Of a stretch of 64,000 nucleotides of DNA, positions 16,960-25,308 are shown one piece after another. The stretch's first letter is position 1, and each line of letters starts with the position of its first letter. Position numbers and translations under genes: made by a program. Under the pieces are notes generated by a model. That model saw only the letters and a list, made by a program, of their open reading frames with translations. It was not told the DNA's origin and made no database searches. This stretch comes from Fonticella tunisiensis (GTDB lineage: Bacteria; Bacillota; Clostridia; Clostridiales; Caloramatoraceae). The stretch spans positions 174,820-238,819 of the forward strand of contig NZ_SOAZ01000001.1 of assembly GCF_004364155.1 (NCBI RefSeq), written 5' to 3'.

Positions 16960-17712
16960 ATGAAAAACAATGAACTCGTAACTATTAACGAAAATACAGG
17001 TTTTCTTCAGCTCGCTGATTTCAATCTTGACGAGGCAATGGCATCAGAACTTGACGGTCTTGACATGACTTTTGAACGCATAAAAATCCCGTCCGCAGGC
17101 AGCACAGTATTCGAAGTACCCGGGGAAAATCCCGGAGAACCTGATACTGTCAAGGAATTCTCAGCGGTAATTCTTTATCATCATCCACTTTATGCATACT
17201 ACAAGGACAAGTATACCGGAGGCAGTAACCCACCGGATTGCGGAAGCTTTGATGGTATAACCGGCGAAGGAGACCCCGGAGGAAGCTGTGCCAAATGCCC
17301 ATATAATCAGTTCGGTTCGGGGGAAAACGGCAGCAAAGCTTGCAAGAACCGCCGCAGGATATATGTACTGCGTGAAGGGGAGATTTTCCCGTTGATACTC
17401 TCATTGCCAACAGGATCGTTGAAAGAGTTTTCCCGCTACATCAAAAGGCTGCTTTCTAAAGGTAAAAAATCGAACAGCGTAGTTACCCGCTTTTCATTGA
17501 AAAAGGCGACCAATTCAAGCGGTATCACCTATTCACAGGCTCAGTTTGCTGTAGATCGGGATCTGACCGCTGACGAATATGCGTTGATATCCAAGCTCTC
17601 CGAGCAGGTCAAAGCATTCAGTACCCGAGTCGGCCATGACACTGAACCTGCCGGTGAAGAGGTAATAAATGTAGACCCTGAATCAGGTGAAATTACTGAG
17701 CCGCTTAAGTGA
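16960..17712 (+). CDS. Phage Cys-rich replication-associated protein
   Basis: A 250-residue protein. After a beta-rich N-terminus comes a zinc-like cluster: CGSFDGITGEG, SCAKCPYNQFG and ACKNRRRIYVL (four cysteines, about residues 92-128). It is followed by LSLPTGSLKEFSRYIKRL and a basic, Ser-rich strand region. The pattern recurs in phage modules beside DNA polymerase I and resembles single-stranded DNA-binding replication proteins, but I cannot assign a named family. ATG 16960 follows ACGGAGG. An unusual hairpin lies between it and polA. Confidence 0.6.
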   Translation: MKNNELVTINENTGFLQLADFNLDEAMASELDGLDMTFERIKIPSAGSTVFEVPGENPGEPDTVKEFSAVILYHHPLYAYYKDKYTGGSNPPDCGSFDGITGEGDPGGSCAKCPYNQFGSGENGSKACKNRRRIYVLREGEIFPLILSLPTGSLKEFSRYIKRLLSKGKKSNSVVTRFSLKKATNSSGITYSQAQFAVDRDLTADEYALISKLSEQVKAFSTRVGHDTEPAGEEVINVDPESGEITEPLK

Positions 17713-17718
17713 TCAAAG

Positions 17719-17754
17719 GCCCTATCGGAGAGTAACTTCCATCTCCGATAGGGC
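17719..17754 (+). promoter_or_regulatory. Perfect 13-bp hairpin just before the polA ribosome binding site
   Basis: GCCCTATCGGAGA (17719-17731) pairs perfectly with TCTCCGATAGGGC (17742-17754) over a 10-base loop. No T run follows. Instead the AAAGGAG of the polymerase gene begins 2 bases after the stem. It may be an RNA-stability, attenuation or translation-control element rather than a simple terminator. Confidence 0.65.
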
Positions 17755-17769
17755 GGAAAGGAGAACCGC

Positions 17770-19692
17770 ATGGGATACAAATGTGTTTATATGCTGCCTG
17801 AAATAAAAGAGTATCTGAAAAACACTGGTTTATTTGCTTTCGATTTTGAAACCTCGCCTTGCGATAAATGGAGGAACGATAAAAGTGCAGCTCTGGATGC
17901 TCATAAAGCAGATATTACAGGGATCAGTTTTTCAGTATCAGAAGGGACTGCTATATATGTTCCACTTAAACATCGTAGCGGGCGAAATGCAGAGAACCAG
18001 GCGGTAATATGGGATTATCTGAAATTACTATTCGAATCAAAAGATGTAATAAAAGTTGCTCATAATCTGGCTTTTGAGTCTATGTTCCTTTACGCAAGAG
18101 GTATCGTCCTTCAAAAGCCTTGCTATGACACGATTGCAGCATCACAGCTTACATTAAAAAGCAAGTGGGAGTTCAGAAGTCTTGCTGACAGCGGACTTAA
18201 AACGCTTGCGCCTGCACTCTGCAAAGCAGAAATGACAGAATTCTCAACGGTTACTGAAGGTCGGTTTTTCGATGAATTGAACCCTCAGGATGAGAAGACT
18301 GTCCGCTACGCTTGTGCTGACAGTGATTATACTCTTCGCCTATACCATGTTTTCAATCAGTGGTTTGATAGATTTTTACCCAAACACAGAACTATTGTGG
18401 AAGAGGTAGAATCGCCTACATCAGTATATGTCGGGATAATGAAGTATAACGGCATATTGGTGGATAAGTCAGCCATGCTGAAGAAACAAGCGGAAGCCAC
18501 AGAAAAGATTGTCAGTATCAGAAAAGAGATTGCCGGAATTATCGGCAATGTAGAGATTGGGGCAAATGCTTCAACTTCAGCATTTAAAAAATATCTTTTT
18601 GTGGATCTCGGTCTTCCGGTAATGAAAACGACCGCAAAACATCAGGAAGCTGCCGATGATGAAACCATGATCCTATTAAAAGAATGGTGTGAATCCAACA
18701 GGCCTGAACTTGCTCGCTTATTTGAACTGGTGCAGGAATACCGCAAGTGGGGAAAACTCAAATCCACCTATATAGACGGGTATCTTCGATTTATTGATGA
18801 GGATACCGGCAGGATTCATCCGGACCTTATGCCACTGGGGACAGAGACAGGCAGATTTGCGTCAAGAAACCCGAATATGCAGAATTGTCCGCAGAAAGAC
18901 AATGACCCAATAGGCGTACGGAAATTTATCATTGCACCGGAAGGAAAGGCTATTTTATCCCTTGACTTCTCGCAGATAGAACTGCGCGTCGGAGCGTTTT
19001 ATTGCAGGGACAAACGTATGCTGGAAACCTATCGTACTGGCGGTGATATCCATGCTCAGACCACTTCTGTTATTTACCGCATTCCTTTTGAAGAGGCAGC
19101 AGACAAAAATGCTCCACATTATAAAGAGCGCAGGACCATTGCAAAGAACTGCAATTTCGGTGTGTTCTATGGCCTGTTTCCTACTGGCTTACAGAGGACA
19201 CTTAAATTTAAAGCAGGGCTGAACCCAACTTTGTCCGAATGTGAGACCATCATTCAAAACTTGAAATCCGGATACCCCGGTCTTGCCAAATGGCAGGATG
19301 AGGTAAAAAAGCGGGCTGCTGTAAGCTGCTATTCAGAAACATGGCTGGGCAGGCGAAGATACCTGCTGGGAATTCGGTCATCAGATTGGGGCAAGAAGTC
19401 CTTTGCCGAGCGGTGCGCATTAAATACACCTATTCAAGGTACAGCGGCAGATATTCTAAAGCTTGCCTGTGGGCGCATCATCAGTGGACTTCCCGAAAGG
19501 CTTTGGCTGAAACCTATACTGCAGATACATGACGAGCTGGTTTTTGAATTACCGGAAGACAAGGTGGACGAAGCAGTTGCTTTTATAAAAGAGTGTATGG
19601 AAACACAACCCTTCCCTGAATTTGATGTACCTATTGTGGCAGAGGCTTCGGTAGGGAGAAATTTTGGAGAAATGAAAGAAATGGAGGATTGA
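17770..19692 (+). CDS. Phage family A DNA polymerase (polymerase I type)
   Basis: A 640-residue replicative phage polymerase. The N-terminal 3'-5' exonuclease shows FAFDFETSP (D25 and E27) and the DSDYTLRLY motif. The polymerase domain shows motif A DFSQIELRVG (from D399), the O-helix RRTIAKNCNFGVFYGL and motif C QIHDELVFELP (about 585). There is no 5'-3' exonuclease domain, as is usual in phage enzymes. ATG 17770 follows AAAGGAGAACCGC. It works with the primase/helicase at 20923 and the putative origin at 23489-23755. Confidence 0.93.
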   Translation: MGYKCVYMLPEIKEYLKNTGLFAFDFETSPCDKWRNDKSAALDAHKADITGISFSVSEGTAIYVPLKHRSGRNAENQAVIWDYLKLLFESKDVIKVAHNLAFESMFLYARGIVLQKPCYDTIAASQLTLKSKWEFRSLADSGLKTLAPALCKAEMTEFSTVTEGRFFDELNPQDEKTVRYACADSDYTLRLYHVFNQWFDRFLPKHRTIVEEVESPTSVYVGIMKYNGILVDKSAMLKKQAEATEKIVSIRKEIAGIIGNVEIGANASTSAFKKYLFVDLGLPVMKTTAKHQEAADDETMILLKEWCESNRPELARLFELVQEYRKWGKLKSTYIDGYLRFIDEDTGRIHPDLMPLGTETGRFASRNPNMQNCPQKDNDPIGVRKFIIAPEGKAILSLDFSQIELRVGAFYCRDKRMLETYRTGGDIHAQTTSVIYRIPFEEAADKNAPHYKERRTIAKNCNFGVFYGLFPTGLQRTLKFKAGLNPTLSECETIIQNLKSGYPGLAKWQDEVKKRAAVSCYSETWLGRRRYLLGIRSSDWGKKSFAERCALNTPIQGTAADILKLACGRIISGLPERLWLKPILQIHDELVFELPEDKVDEAVAFIKECMETQPFPEFDVPIVAEASVGRNFGEMKEMED

Positions 19693-19696
19693 TGTT

Positions 19697-20485
19697 ATGA
19701 ATAACTTACAGGTTTTTAAGAATACAGAATTTGGAGAACTTAAAGTACTCGTTATTGATGGAAAGGAATACTTCCCTGCGGCAGATTGCGCGAGGATGCT
19801 TGGATACTTAGATCCCTACGATGCAATTAAGAGACATACAAAGGGGTCGGTGAAACACCGAGTCCTTACAAGTGGCGGTGAGCAGGATATAAAATTTATT
19901 CCGGAAGGAGATCTTTTCCGATTAATTGTTAAATCAAAACTTCCTGCTGCTGAACGCTTTGAAAGATGGGTCTTTGATGAAGTGCTGCCCACGATCAGAA
20001 AATATGGAGTTTATGCTACAGATAAAGTTATCGAAGAGATGATTTCTAATCCGGAGTATGGTATCAGGATTTTCTCTGAACTGAAGGCAGAACGCGACAG
20101 ACGGAAATCTTTAGAAATAGAAAATGCAAAGAATAAACAGATTATCAGCGAGCTAAAGCCCAAGGCGAGCTATTATGATCTCATATTGCAAAATAAAAGC
20201 CTTGTGCCGATCAGCAAGATTGCCAAGGATTACGGAATGTCTGGCCGCGCTTTCAATAAGCTGCTTCATGAGCTTGGAGTACAGTACAAAATGGGAAACT
20301 GCTGGCTTTTATATCAGGAGTACGCCGATCAAGGATACACGCAGTCCAAGACTCATGCTATTGATGCAGAAAGAAGCGTAATGCACACATATTGGACACA
20401 AAAAGGAAGGCTATTTATCTATGACCTTCTTAAAAACAAGAAAGGTATATTGCCTGTAATCGAACGTGAACAAAAAAGCGCATAG
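19697..20485 (+). CDS. Phage antirepressor, BRO-N plus KilAC domains
   Basis: A 262-residue DNA-binding protein. The N-terminal BRO-N domain (about 8-115) contains YFPAADCARMLGYLDP, GGEQDIKFIPEGDLFRLI and RWVFDEVLPTIRKYGVYA. A linker helix leads to a C-terminal KilAC domain (about 160-255: LVPISKIAKDYGMSGRAFNK). Such proteins antagonise prophage repressors or modulate early transcription. It begins 5 bases after the polymerase gene, behind ATGGAGG, in the same operon. Confidence 0.88.
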   Translation: MNNLQVFKNTEFGELKVLVIDGKEYFPAADCARMLGYLDPYDAIKRHTKGSVKHRVLTSGGEQDIKFIPEGDLFRLIVKSKLPAAERFERWVFDEVLPTIRKYGVYATDKVIEEMISNPEYGIRIFSELKAERDRRKSLEIENAKNKQIISELKPKASYYDLILQNKSLVPISKIAKDYGMSGRAFNKLLHELGVQYKMGNCWLLYQEYADQGYTQSKTHAIDAERSVMHTYWTQKGRLFIYDLLKNKKGILPVIEREQKSA

Positions 20486-20500
20486 GCAGGGGGTAATACC

Positions 20501-20926
20501 ATGAGTATCAGCAAGTTTAACGCGGAAGGATATTACGACCCCACACCTTATGAAGCATTGCTTAGGATTGAGCGAGAGGCCAGGAAAGCGCCTTACAGAC
20601 CGATGGTATTTATCTGCAGCCCATATGCTGGTGATATAGAACGTAATATCCGTAAGACTCAGGGGTACTGCCGATTTGCAGTGAGCAGGAATTGCATACC
20701 TATTGCTCCGCACCTCTTGTTTCCGCAGTTTATGGATGACGATGATGAACAAATGCGAAATCTGGGATTGTTCTTTGGCATGGTATTGATGTCAAAGTGC
20801 TCAGAAGTGTGGGTATTTGGCAGAAAAATTACTAAAGGGATGTCCATTGAGATTGAAAAGGCAAAGCAGCGCAGCATTCCGATTCGGTATTTTAATGAAC
20901 GATGCGAGGAGGTGCAGTGTAAGTGA
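20501..20926 (+). CDS. Nucleoside 2-deoxyribosyltransferase-like phage protein (DUF4406/DUF7768-like)
   Basis: A 141-residue protein with a Rossmann-like pattern: FICSPYAGDIERNI, IPIAPHLLFPQF and EVWVFGRKITKGMSIEIEKAK. This matches phage proteins with a deoxyribosyltransferase-like fold, in which the Glu after MS-I is the active-site position. It may act in nucleotide metabolism of the phage; activity is not shown. The stop overlaps the GTG start of the primase gene. Confidence 0.72.
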   Translation: MSISKFNAEGYYDPTPYEALLRIEREARKAPYRPMVFICSPYAGDIERNIRKTQGYCRFAVSRNCIPIAPHLLFPQFMDDDDEQMRNLGLFFGMVLMSKCSEVWVFGRKITKGMSIEIEKAKQRSIPIRYFNERCEEVQCK

Positions 20927-23478
20927 GCATCTCATTCCCTAAAGAATTGGCAAACCGGAAGCAATGGATATGCTGGCGTCTGGAACCAAACACAAAGGAC
21001 GGAAGAGACAGTAAAATCCCTTATAATCCCTTAACTGGTAGAAAAGCCTCAAGCACTAACCCAAACGACTGGTCGACGCTTGACGATGCGATTGCGGCAA
21101 AAGAACAATACCTCTATACCGGATTAGGTTTTGTATTCGCAAAAAGCGGAGGTTTAGTAGGGATAGACATAGATCACTGCCGCGACAAAAACACTGGGGA
21201 ATTAAGCGATACCGCCAAGGATATCCTTGAGCGGTTTCCGTCCTATACGGAAATCAGCCCTTCAGGAACTGGGCTTCATATTTTCTATAAAGGGGAGATG
21301 CCTGCTAAGGGCAATAAAAACACTAAAACCGGCGTTGAAATGTATGCCCACAGCAGATACTTCACAATGACTGGCGAGCGACTGCCAGGGACCCCTGATT
21401 ACATTACTGAAGATAACGGGGCACTGGCCTGGATACATGAGAATTATATCAAAAGTAAAAAATGGAGAGGAAAAAGCAAGAAAGACCGTAAAAATTTTAA
21501 GCTAGAGCCGCTTACAGATGAAGAAATTCTGGAGAAAGCCCGTACAGCCGAAAACCATAAGGAATTTAATCTGCTATGGGAAGGAAAATGGCAGGAAGCA
21601 GGGTATCCGAGCCAGTCCGAAGCCGACCTTGCTCTTTGCTGTATGCTGGCTTTTTGGTCAGGCAAAAACAAAGAGCAGATGGACAGGCTGTTTAGAAATT
21701 CCGGGTTATTCCGGGAAAAGTGGGATACGGTACATCATGCAAGTGGAGCAACATATGGGCAGGAGACACTGGATAAGGCCATTGAAGTTACAGAGAACGT
21801 ATACAGCCGCGAAAGCGAGTCAGTTATCTTTGAACATGAGGGCAGGTATTACCGCACCAGAGGCGAAAGTGTGTATCCTATAACAAATTTTATCATTCAA
21901 CCGGTGGAGATGATTGTATCGGAAGATGAAACGCAGATGACTGCTGACCTTATTACAATTCGTGATGAAATATACCGCCAGACATTTATGACTACCGACT
22001 TCAATAACATCCAAAAATTTAAAAATATCTTGAACCGCCGGACAATATCCTTAGGCTATTTTGGCTCAGAAGGAGATTTGGAACTGCTGAAAGGTTATAT
22101 ATCTGAAATGGAGTGGGTAAGGAAAACAGGGGTCAAGGCTCTTGGGATTTATGAGCATGGCGGGCGGATGGTATATGTTTCAACGGATGGTGCCATTGAA
22201 GCAGGAGGCAACATGGTTGAAGATATCGTGCAGCTTGATAAGTATAAAAGCATAACAACCGATATACTAACCTTTGAGCCATTGACAAAGGAACAGCTTA
22301 TTATGCTTGGTGAATGGCTCCTCAGCTATAACGAACCCATAAAAACGGTATCAGTAATGGCCTGGGTGGCCGGGTGCTTTATCAAACCGCATCTAAAAAA
22401 ATCAGGCATTAAGTTTCCTCATTTATTGCTTGTCGGAGAACAAGGCAGCGGAAAAAGTAATACATTGGAGCGGGTTATTCTGCCGGTATTTTCGTGCAGT
22501 AAAATCCGCGCGGCTACACAGGTTACTGCATTTACACTGATGAAGGAATCTGCATCATCGAATCTGATACCACAGTTGATGGATGAGTTCAAGCCTTCAA
22601 AGATAGATAAGTTAAGGCTAAATGCCTTATACAACCACCTTCGAGATGCATATGACGGCCATGAAGGTGTCCGCGGTAGGGCGGATCAAAGTGCTGTTAC
22701 TTATGAACTGTTGGCACCTATTATTGTAGCTGGTGAGGAATCGCCGGATGAAGCGGCCATCAGAGAACGGAGCATAGAATTGCTATTCAGCAAGAAGGAT
22801 TTAAAACCGGCCAGCCACAGGCAAGCATTTTATAAGTTGTGTGCAAAAGCAGATTTGCTTGGCAGCTTCGGCCGGAGCCTGCTGGATATAGCACTCAGAG
22901 TATCGCCCGCTGAGGCAGGGAAATGGTATGAGGAAGCAAAGTCAGAGATATCTGATGAGTTTCCATCCCGTATCGTCAATAACCTTGCCTGCTGCTATGC
23001 CGGATTGAGCCTAGTTAACAAGCTGTGTGAATTTCTTAATGTTACATGGACTGAAGTGTTTCCGATTAACAAAGGGACATGTATACGTTATCTCCAGAAC
23101 GGTGTGCAGGAGTACTTGCTGGATGGCGGCAGTAATAACAAGACCATTGTAGAACAGACGCTGGAAATCATGGCCCGAATGAAACTGGCTCCAAACCAAG
23201 ATTACACTTTTGATAAAGGTGGCAAGGTTATCGGGATTCGTTTCTGTGATGTATATGACCGCTATACCAAGTACAGACGCGATTATGCAATCACTGGTGA
23301 ATGTCTTCCATATAACCAGTTTTTGAAGCAATTGAGGCAAAGTGACTTTTTTCTGGAGAGCAATAAAACGATGCGTTTCGGGAATGAAACTAAGAAAGCC
23401 TGGGCTCTTGATTTTTCGATATTGAAAGAGCGATGCGATGTGAGCGGCTTTGAGATCACAGATATTGAGCCTCTTTAA
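20923..23478 (+). CDS. Phage primase-polymerase/helicase fusion
   Basis: An 851-residue protein. The N-terminal half is an archaeo-eukaryotic primase-like domain: VGIDIDHC (catalytic acidic residues, about 84-91), EISPSGTGLHIFY and GVEMYAHSRYFTMTG. The C-terminal half is an AAA+/SF3-like helicase with P-loop LLVGEQGSGKSNT (about 503-515) and a LLAPIIVAGEESPDEA sensor region. It would prime and unwind at the phage origin, which probably lies in the repeat array directly downstream. GTG 20923 overlaps the previous stop (GTGA). Confidence 0.87.
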   Translation: MSISFPKELANRKQWICWRLEPNTKDGRDSKIPYNPLTGRKASSTNPNDWSTLDDAIAAKEQYLYTGLGFVFAKSGGLVGIDIDHCRDKNTGELSDTAKDILERFPSYTEISPSGTGLHIFYKGEMPAKGNKNTKTGVEMYAHSRYFTMTGERLPGTPDYITEDNGALAWIHENYIKSKKWRGKSKKDRKNFKLEPLTDEEILEKARTAENHKEFNLLWEGKWQEAGYPSQSEADLALCCMLAFWSGKNKEQMDRLFRNSGLFREKWDTVHHASGATYGQETLDKAIEVTENVYSRESESVIFEHEGRYYRTRGESVYPITNFIIQPVEMIVSEDETQMTADLITIRDEIYRQTFMTTDFNNIQKFKNILNRRTISLGYFGSEGDLELLKGYISEMEWVRKTGVKALGIYEHGGRMVYVSTDGAIEAGGNMVEDIVQLDKYKSITTDILTFEPLTKEQLIMLGEWLLSYNEPIKTVSVMAWVAGCFIKPHLKKSGIKFPHLLLVGEQGSGKSNTLERVILPVFSCSKIRAATQVTAFTLMKESASSNLIPQLMDEFKPSKIDKLRLNALYNHLRDAYDGHEGVRGRADQSAVTYELLAPIIVAGEESPDEAAIRERSIELLFSKKDLKPASHRQAFYKLCAKADLLGSFGRSLLDIALRVSPAEAGKWYEEAKSEISDEFPSRIVNNLACCYAGLSLVNKLCEFLNVTWTEVFPINKGTCIRYLQNGVQEYLLDGGSNNKTIVEQTLEIMARMKLAPNQDYTFDKGGKVIGIRFCDVYDRYTKYRRDYAITGECLPYNQFLKQLRQSDFFLESNKTMRFGNETKKAWALDFSILKERCDVSGFEITDIEPL

Positions 23479-23488
23479 CCTCGAAAAA

Positions 23489-23755
23489 GGTAACAAGGTA
23501 ACAAAAAGGTAACACCCGAAACGCTGATGAATAGCCACTTGTTACCTATGTTACCTTTGTCACCTCAACTTTATATATACGCGCGAGAAAACATTGCTTT
23601 TTTGAGAATAAAAAATATAAAAATAAAAATATTCGTGTATACACCTGCCCAAAAAAGAGGTAACAAGGTAACAAAATCCGGAAAAGCGCTTGATAGGTGG
23701 ATTTGAGAAATGACTTTTTTGGATATTACGAGGTTACAAGAGGAAAAAAGGTAAC
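23489..23755. repeat. Iteron-like GGTAAC array, candidate phage replication origin
   Basis: Eight exact copies of GGTAAC or its complement lie in 267 bases. They are at 23489, 23497, 23508 (direct), 23541, 23550 (inverted), 23659, 23667 and 23750 (direct), with near matches at 23559 (GTCACC) and 23732 (GGTTAC). Several are spaced 8-11 bases apart as GGTAACAA units, and a very A/T-rich stretch (about 23583-23640) separates the groups. The array lies between the primase/helicase and VRR-NUC genes. No gene is visible in it. Confidence 0.6.
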
Positions 23756-23777
23756 ATTTTTTGGAGGATGAACAGGT

Positions 23778-24077
23778 ATGTCCGAAAAAAGTATTGTGAC
23801 TAAAGTCCTGCGGTACTTAAAAACTGTACCGGGGTGTTTTTGCTGGAAGGAACATGGCGGTATGTACGGGACAGCAGGAATACCGGACATTATTGCCTGT
23901 GTAAATGGGCGATTTGTAGCTTTTGAAGTAAAAACTCCATCAGGAAAGGCAACAAAACTTCAGGAAGCTACTATTAGGAAAATCCTCAATGCCGGAGGCG
24001 TGGCAGCGATTGTCTATTCGGTAGATGAGGTGAAGGTTATTCTGGAAAAGCATGACCTTCTGCAAGGAACGAAGTAA
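23778..24077 (+). CDS. VRR-NUC domain nuclease
   Basis: A 99-residue single-domain restriction-fold nuclease. WKEHGGMYGTAGIPDIIACVNGRFVAFEVKTP supplies the catalytic G-x-PD...E-x-K residues. Stand-alone VRR-NUC proteins are common phage Holliday junction or flap-type nucleases next to primase-helicase genes. The start ATG 23778 lies behind TTGGAGGATGAAC. It is probably part of the replication and recombination module. Confidence 0.9.
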   Translation: MSEKSIVTKVLRYLKTVPGCFCWKEHGGMYGTAGIPDIIACVNGRFVAFEVKTPSGKATKLQEATIRKILNAGGVAAIVYSVDEVKVILEKHDLLQGTK

Positions 24078-24135
24078 TAACGAACAAGGAAACGAGCACT
24101 GCGAAGCAATGCATAAAAAGCACACTGCTTAAAAG

Positions 24136-24161
24136 ATCAAGGTTTTTTATCTTGATTTTTT
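24136..24161 (+). terminator. Hairpin terminator upstream of the next ORF
   Basis: ATCAAG and CTTGAT pair over a nine-base T-rich loop, followed by TTTTTT. It ends the replication transcript about 12 bases before the next start codon. Confidence 0.65.
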
Positions 24162-24172
24162 GGAGGTGCAAT

Positions 24173-24628
24173 ATGCTGATTGCATGGCAGTATTTAGATA
24201 AAAAAGCAGCTGCTGTTGAAGCCTTGAAAGATTACAGCAGCATGCAGTACATTATCGAGCACAGTGATGAGGATATATATGAAGTTGAAACCCGTATGAC
24301 AAGCCCGCATAGCGCAAAGATTACTGGAGTTCCGGGCAAACACAATCCCAAAAGTGGGGAAGAACGTCTTGTTGCTTGCCTTGACGAGATTGATGTGTTG
24401 AAAGAACGTTATAGGCGGGCATTGGAATATATGGAGTGGTTTAAGCCTGCATGGGAAGCCTTGTCGGAGGAAGAACAGTTTATACTGACAGAATTCTTTG
24501 TCAACGATGTGAGCAAGACAGAAGCCGTAGCAAACATCGATGAGAAGCTGTTTCTTGAAAGAGCACAGGTGTACCGCAGGAAGGACAAGGCACTTAATCA
24601 TCTGGCACTGCTTTTATATGGGAAGTAG
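24173..24628 (+). CDS. Phage late regulator-like protein (ArpU/DUF1492-like position)
   Basis: A 151-residue, mainly helical protein (LDKKAAAVEALKDYSSMQY at the start). Its C-terminal half resembles a degenerate sigma region 4: ALSEEEQFILTEFFVN, then VYRRKDKALNHLALLLYG. In Firmicute phages a protein of this kind at the end of the early region activates late genes. The start ATG 24173 follows TGGAGGTGCAAT. Followed by a strong terminator. Confidence 0.6.
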   Translation: MLIAWQYLDKKAAAVEALKDYSSMQYIIEHSDEDIYEVETRMTSPHSAKITGVPGKHNPKSGEERLVACLDEIDVLKERYRRALEYMEWFKPAWEALSEEEQFILTEFFVNDVSKTEAVANIDEKLFLERAQVYRRKDKALNHLALLLYGK

Positions 24629-24662
24629 TTCAAGATAACATCATTTTGCATATAAATAGGAA

Positions 24663-24704
24663 ACCCACTTAGATAGAGCAATCTACCTAAGTGGGTATTT
24701 TTAT
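24663..24704 (+). terminator. Strong terminator at end of early region
   Basis: ACCCACTTAG pairs with CTAAGTGGGT, with an inner AGA/TCT extension, followed by ATTTTTAT. Confidence 0.85.
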
Positions 24705-24793
24705 GGCCTACCGTATTGCGCTTAATATAAGCTTGTAGGAGCTGTTATCTTTAGTATACATATTTTAATGTAAAAATCAACAAAATAAAAAAC

Positions 24794-24843
24794 GCATCAA
24801 TTGATGCATATATCTTGACAAAAGGCATATAATATAGTATCAT
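24794..24843 (+). promoter_or_regulatory. Toxin-antitoxin promoter with 14-bp palindrome
   Basis: TTGACA (24815-24820) and TATCAT (24838-24843) are separated by exactly 17 bases. A perfect palindrome GCATCAATTGATGC (24794-24807) lies 7 bases upstream of the -35, a plausible operator for the HTH antitoxin encoded downstream. Confidence 0.7.
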
Positions 24844-24866
24844 TGTATCACAAAAGAGGTGATGCA

Positions 24867-25277
24867 ATGAATCAGCACTATAATCAGAATTATACCTGGG
24901 AACAGATTGATGAGATTTTGGCAATGATACAAGACTGTATTAGAGAGGGCAGATTCATTATATCAAAAAATGAGAATAGACAAGAAAACATAGATTTTAT
25001 AAATGAACATAACCTAAACAGCAGAAGGCAAAAAGAGATTTTACTAAAAATAAAAACAGAAGATTTCTGCCATTCATTGCAAAATACAAAAATAGGATTT
25101 GAACATGAGGTTTTATATGTATTTTGTCCCCAGGTTACGTTATTTAACTTTGATGGCATCGAGGAGCTAGTTGATATATATACGAAATTTAATCTAATTG
25201 ATAGTGAGAGCGGAAAACGAGTGGTTGTCATATCATTTCATAAGCGAAACAAGCCGATTGATTATCTTTTCCGATGA
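24867..25277 (+). CDS. Putative MqsR-like toxin
   Basis: A 136-residue protein. The segment NSRRQKEILLKIKTEDFCHSLQN followed by VLYVFCPQV and the end VVVISFHKRNKPIDYLFR resembles the MqsR/RelE-like RNase toxin fold, in which the C-terminal strand and Lys/Arg residues are active. It has its own consensus promoter and precedes a Panacea-domain antitoxin by 31 bases. That toxin-first order is found in mqsRA. The start is ATG 24867 behind AGAGGTGATG. RNase activity is inferred. It forms a separately expressed cargo unit between the early and packaging regions. Confidence 0.68.
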   Translation: MNQHYNQNYTWEQIDEILAMIQDCIREGRFIISKNENRQENIDFINEHNLNSRRQKEILLKIKTEDFCHSLQNTKIGFEHEVLYVFCPQVTLFNFDGIEELVDIYTKFNLIDSESGKRVVVISFHKRNKPIDYLFR

Positions 25278-25308
25278 TCAATCAGAAAGTTTGAAAGGAG
25301 GTCACCTT

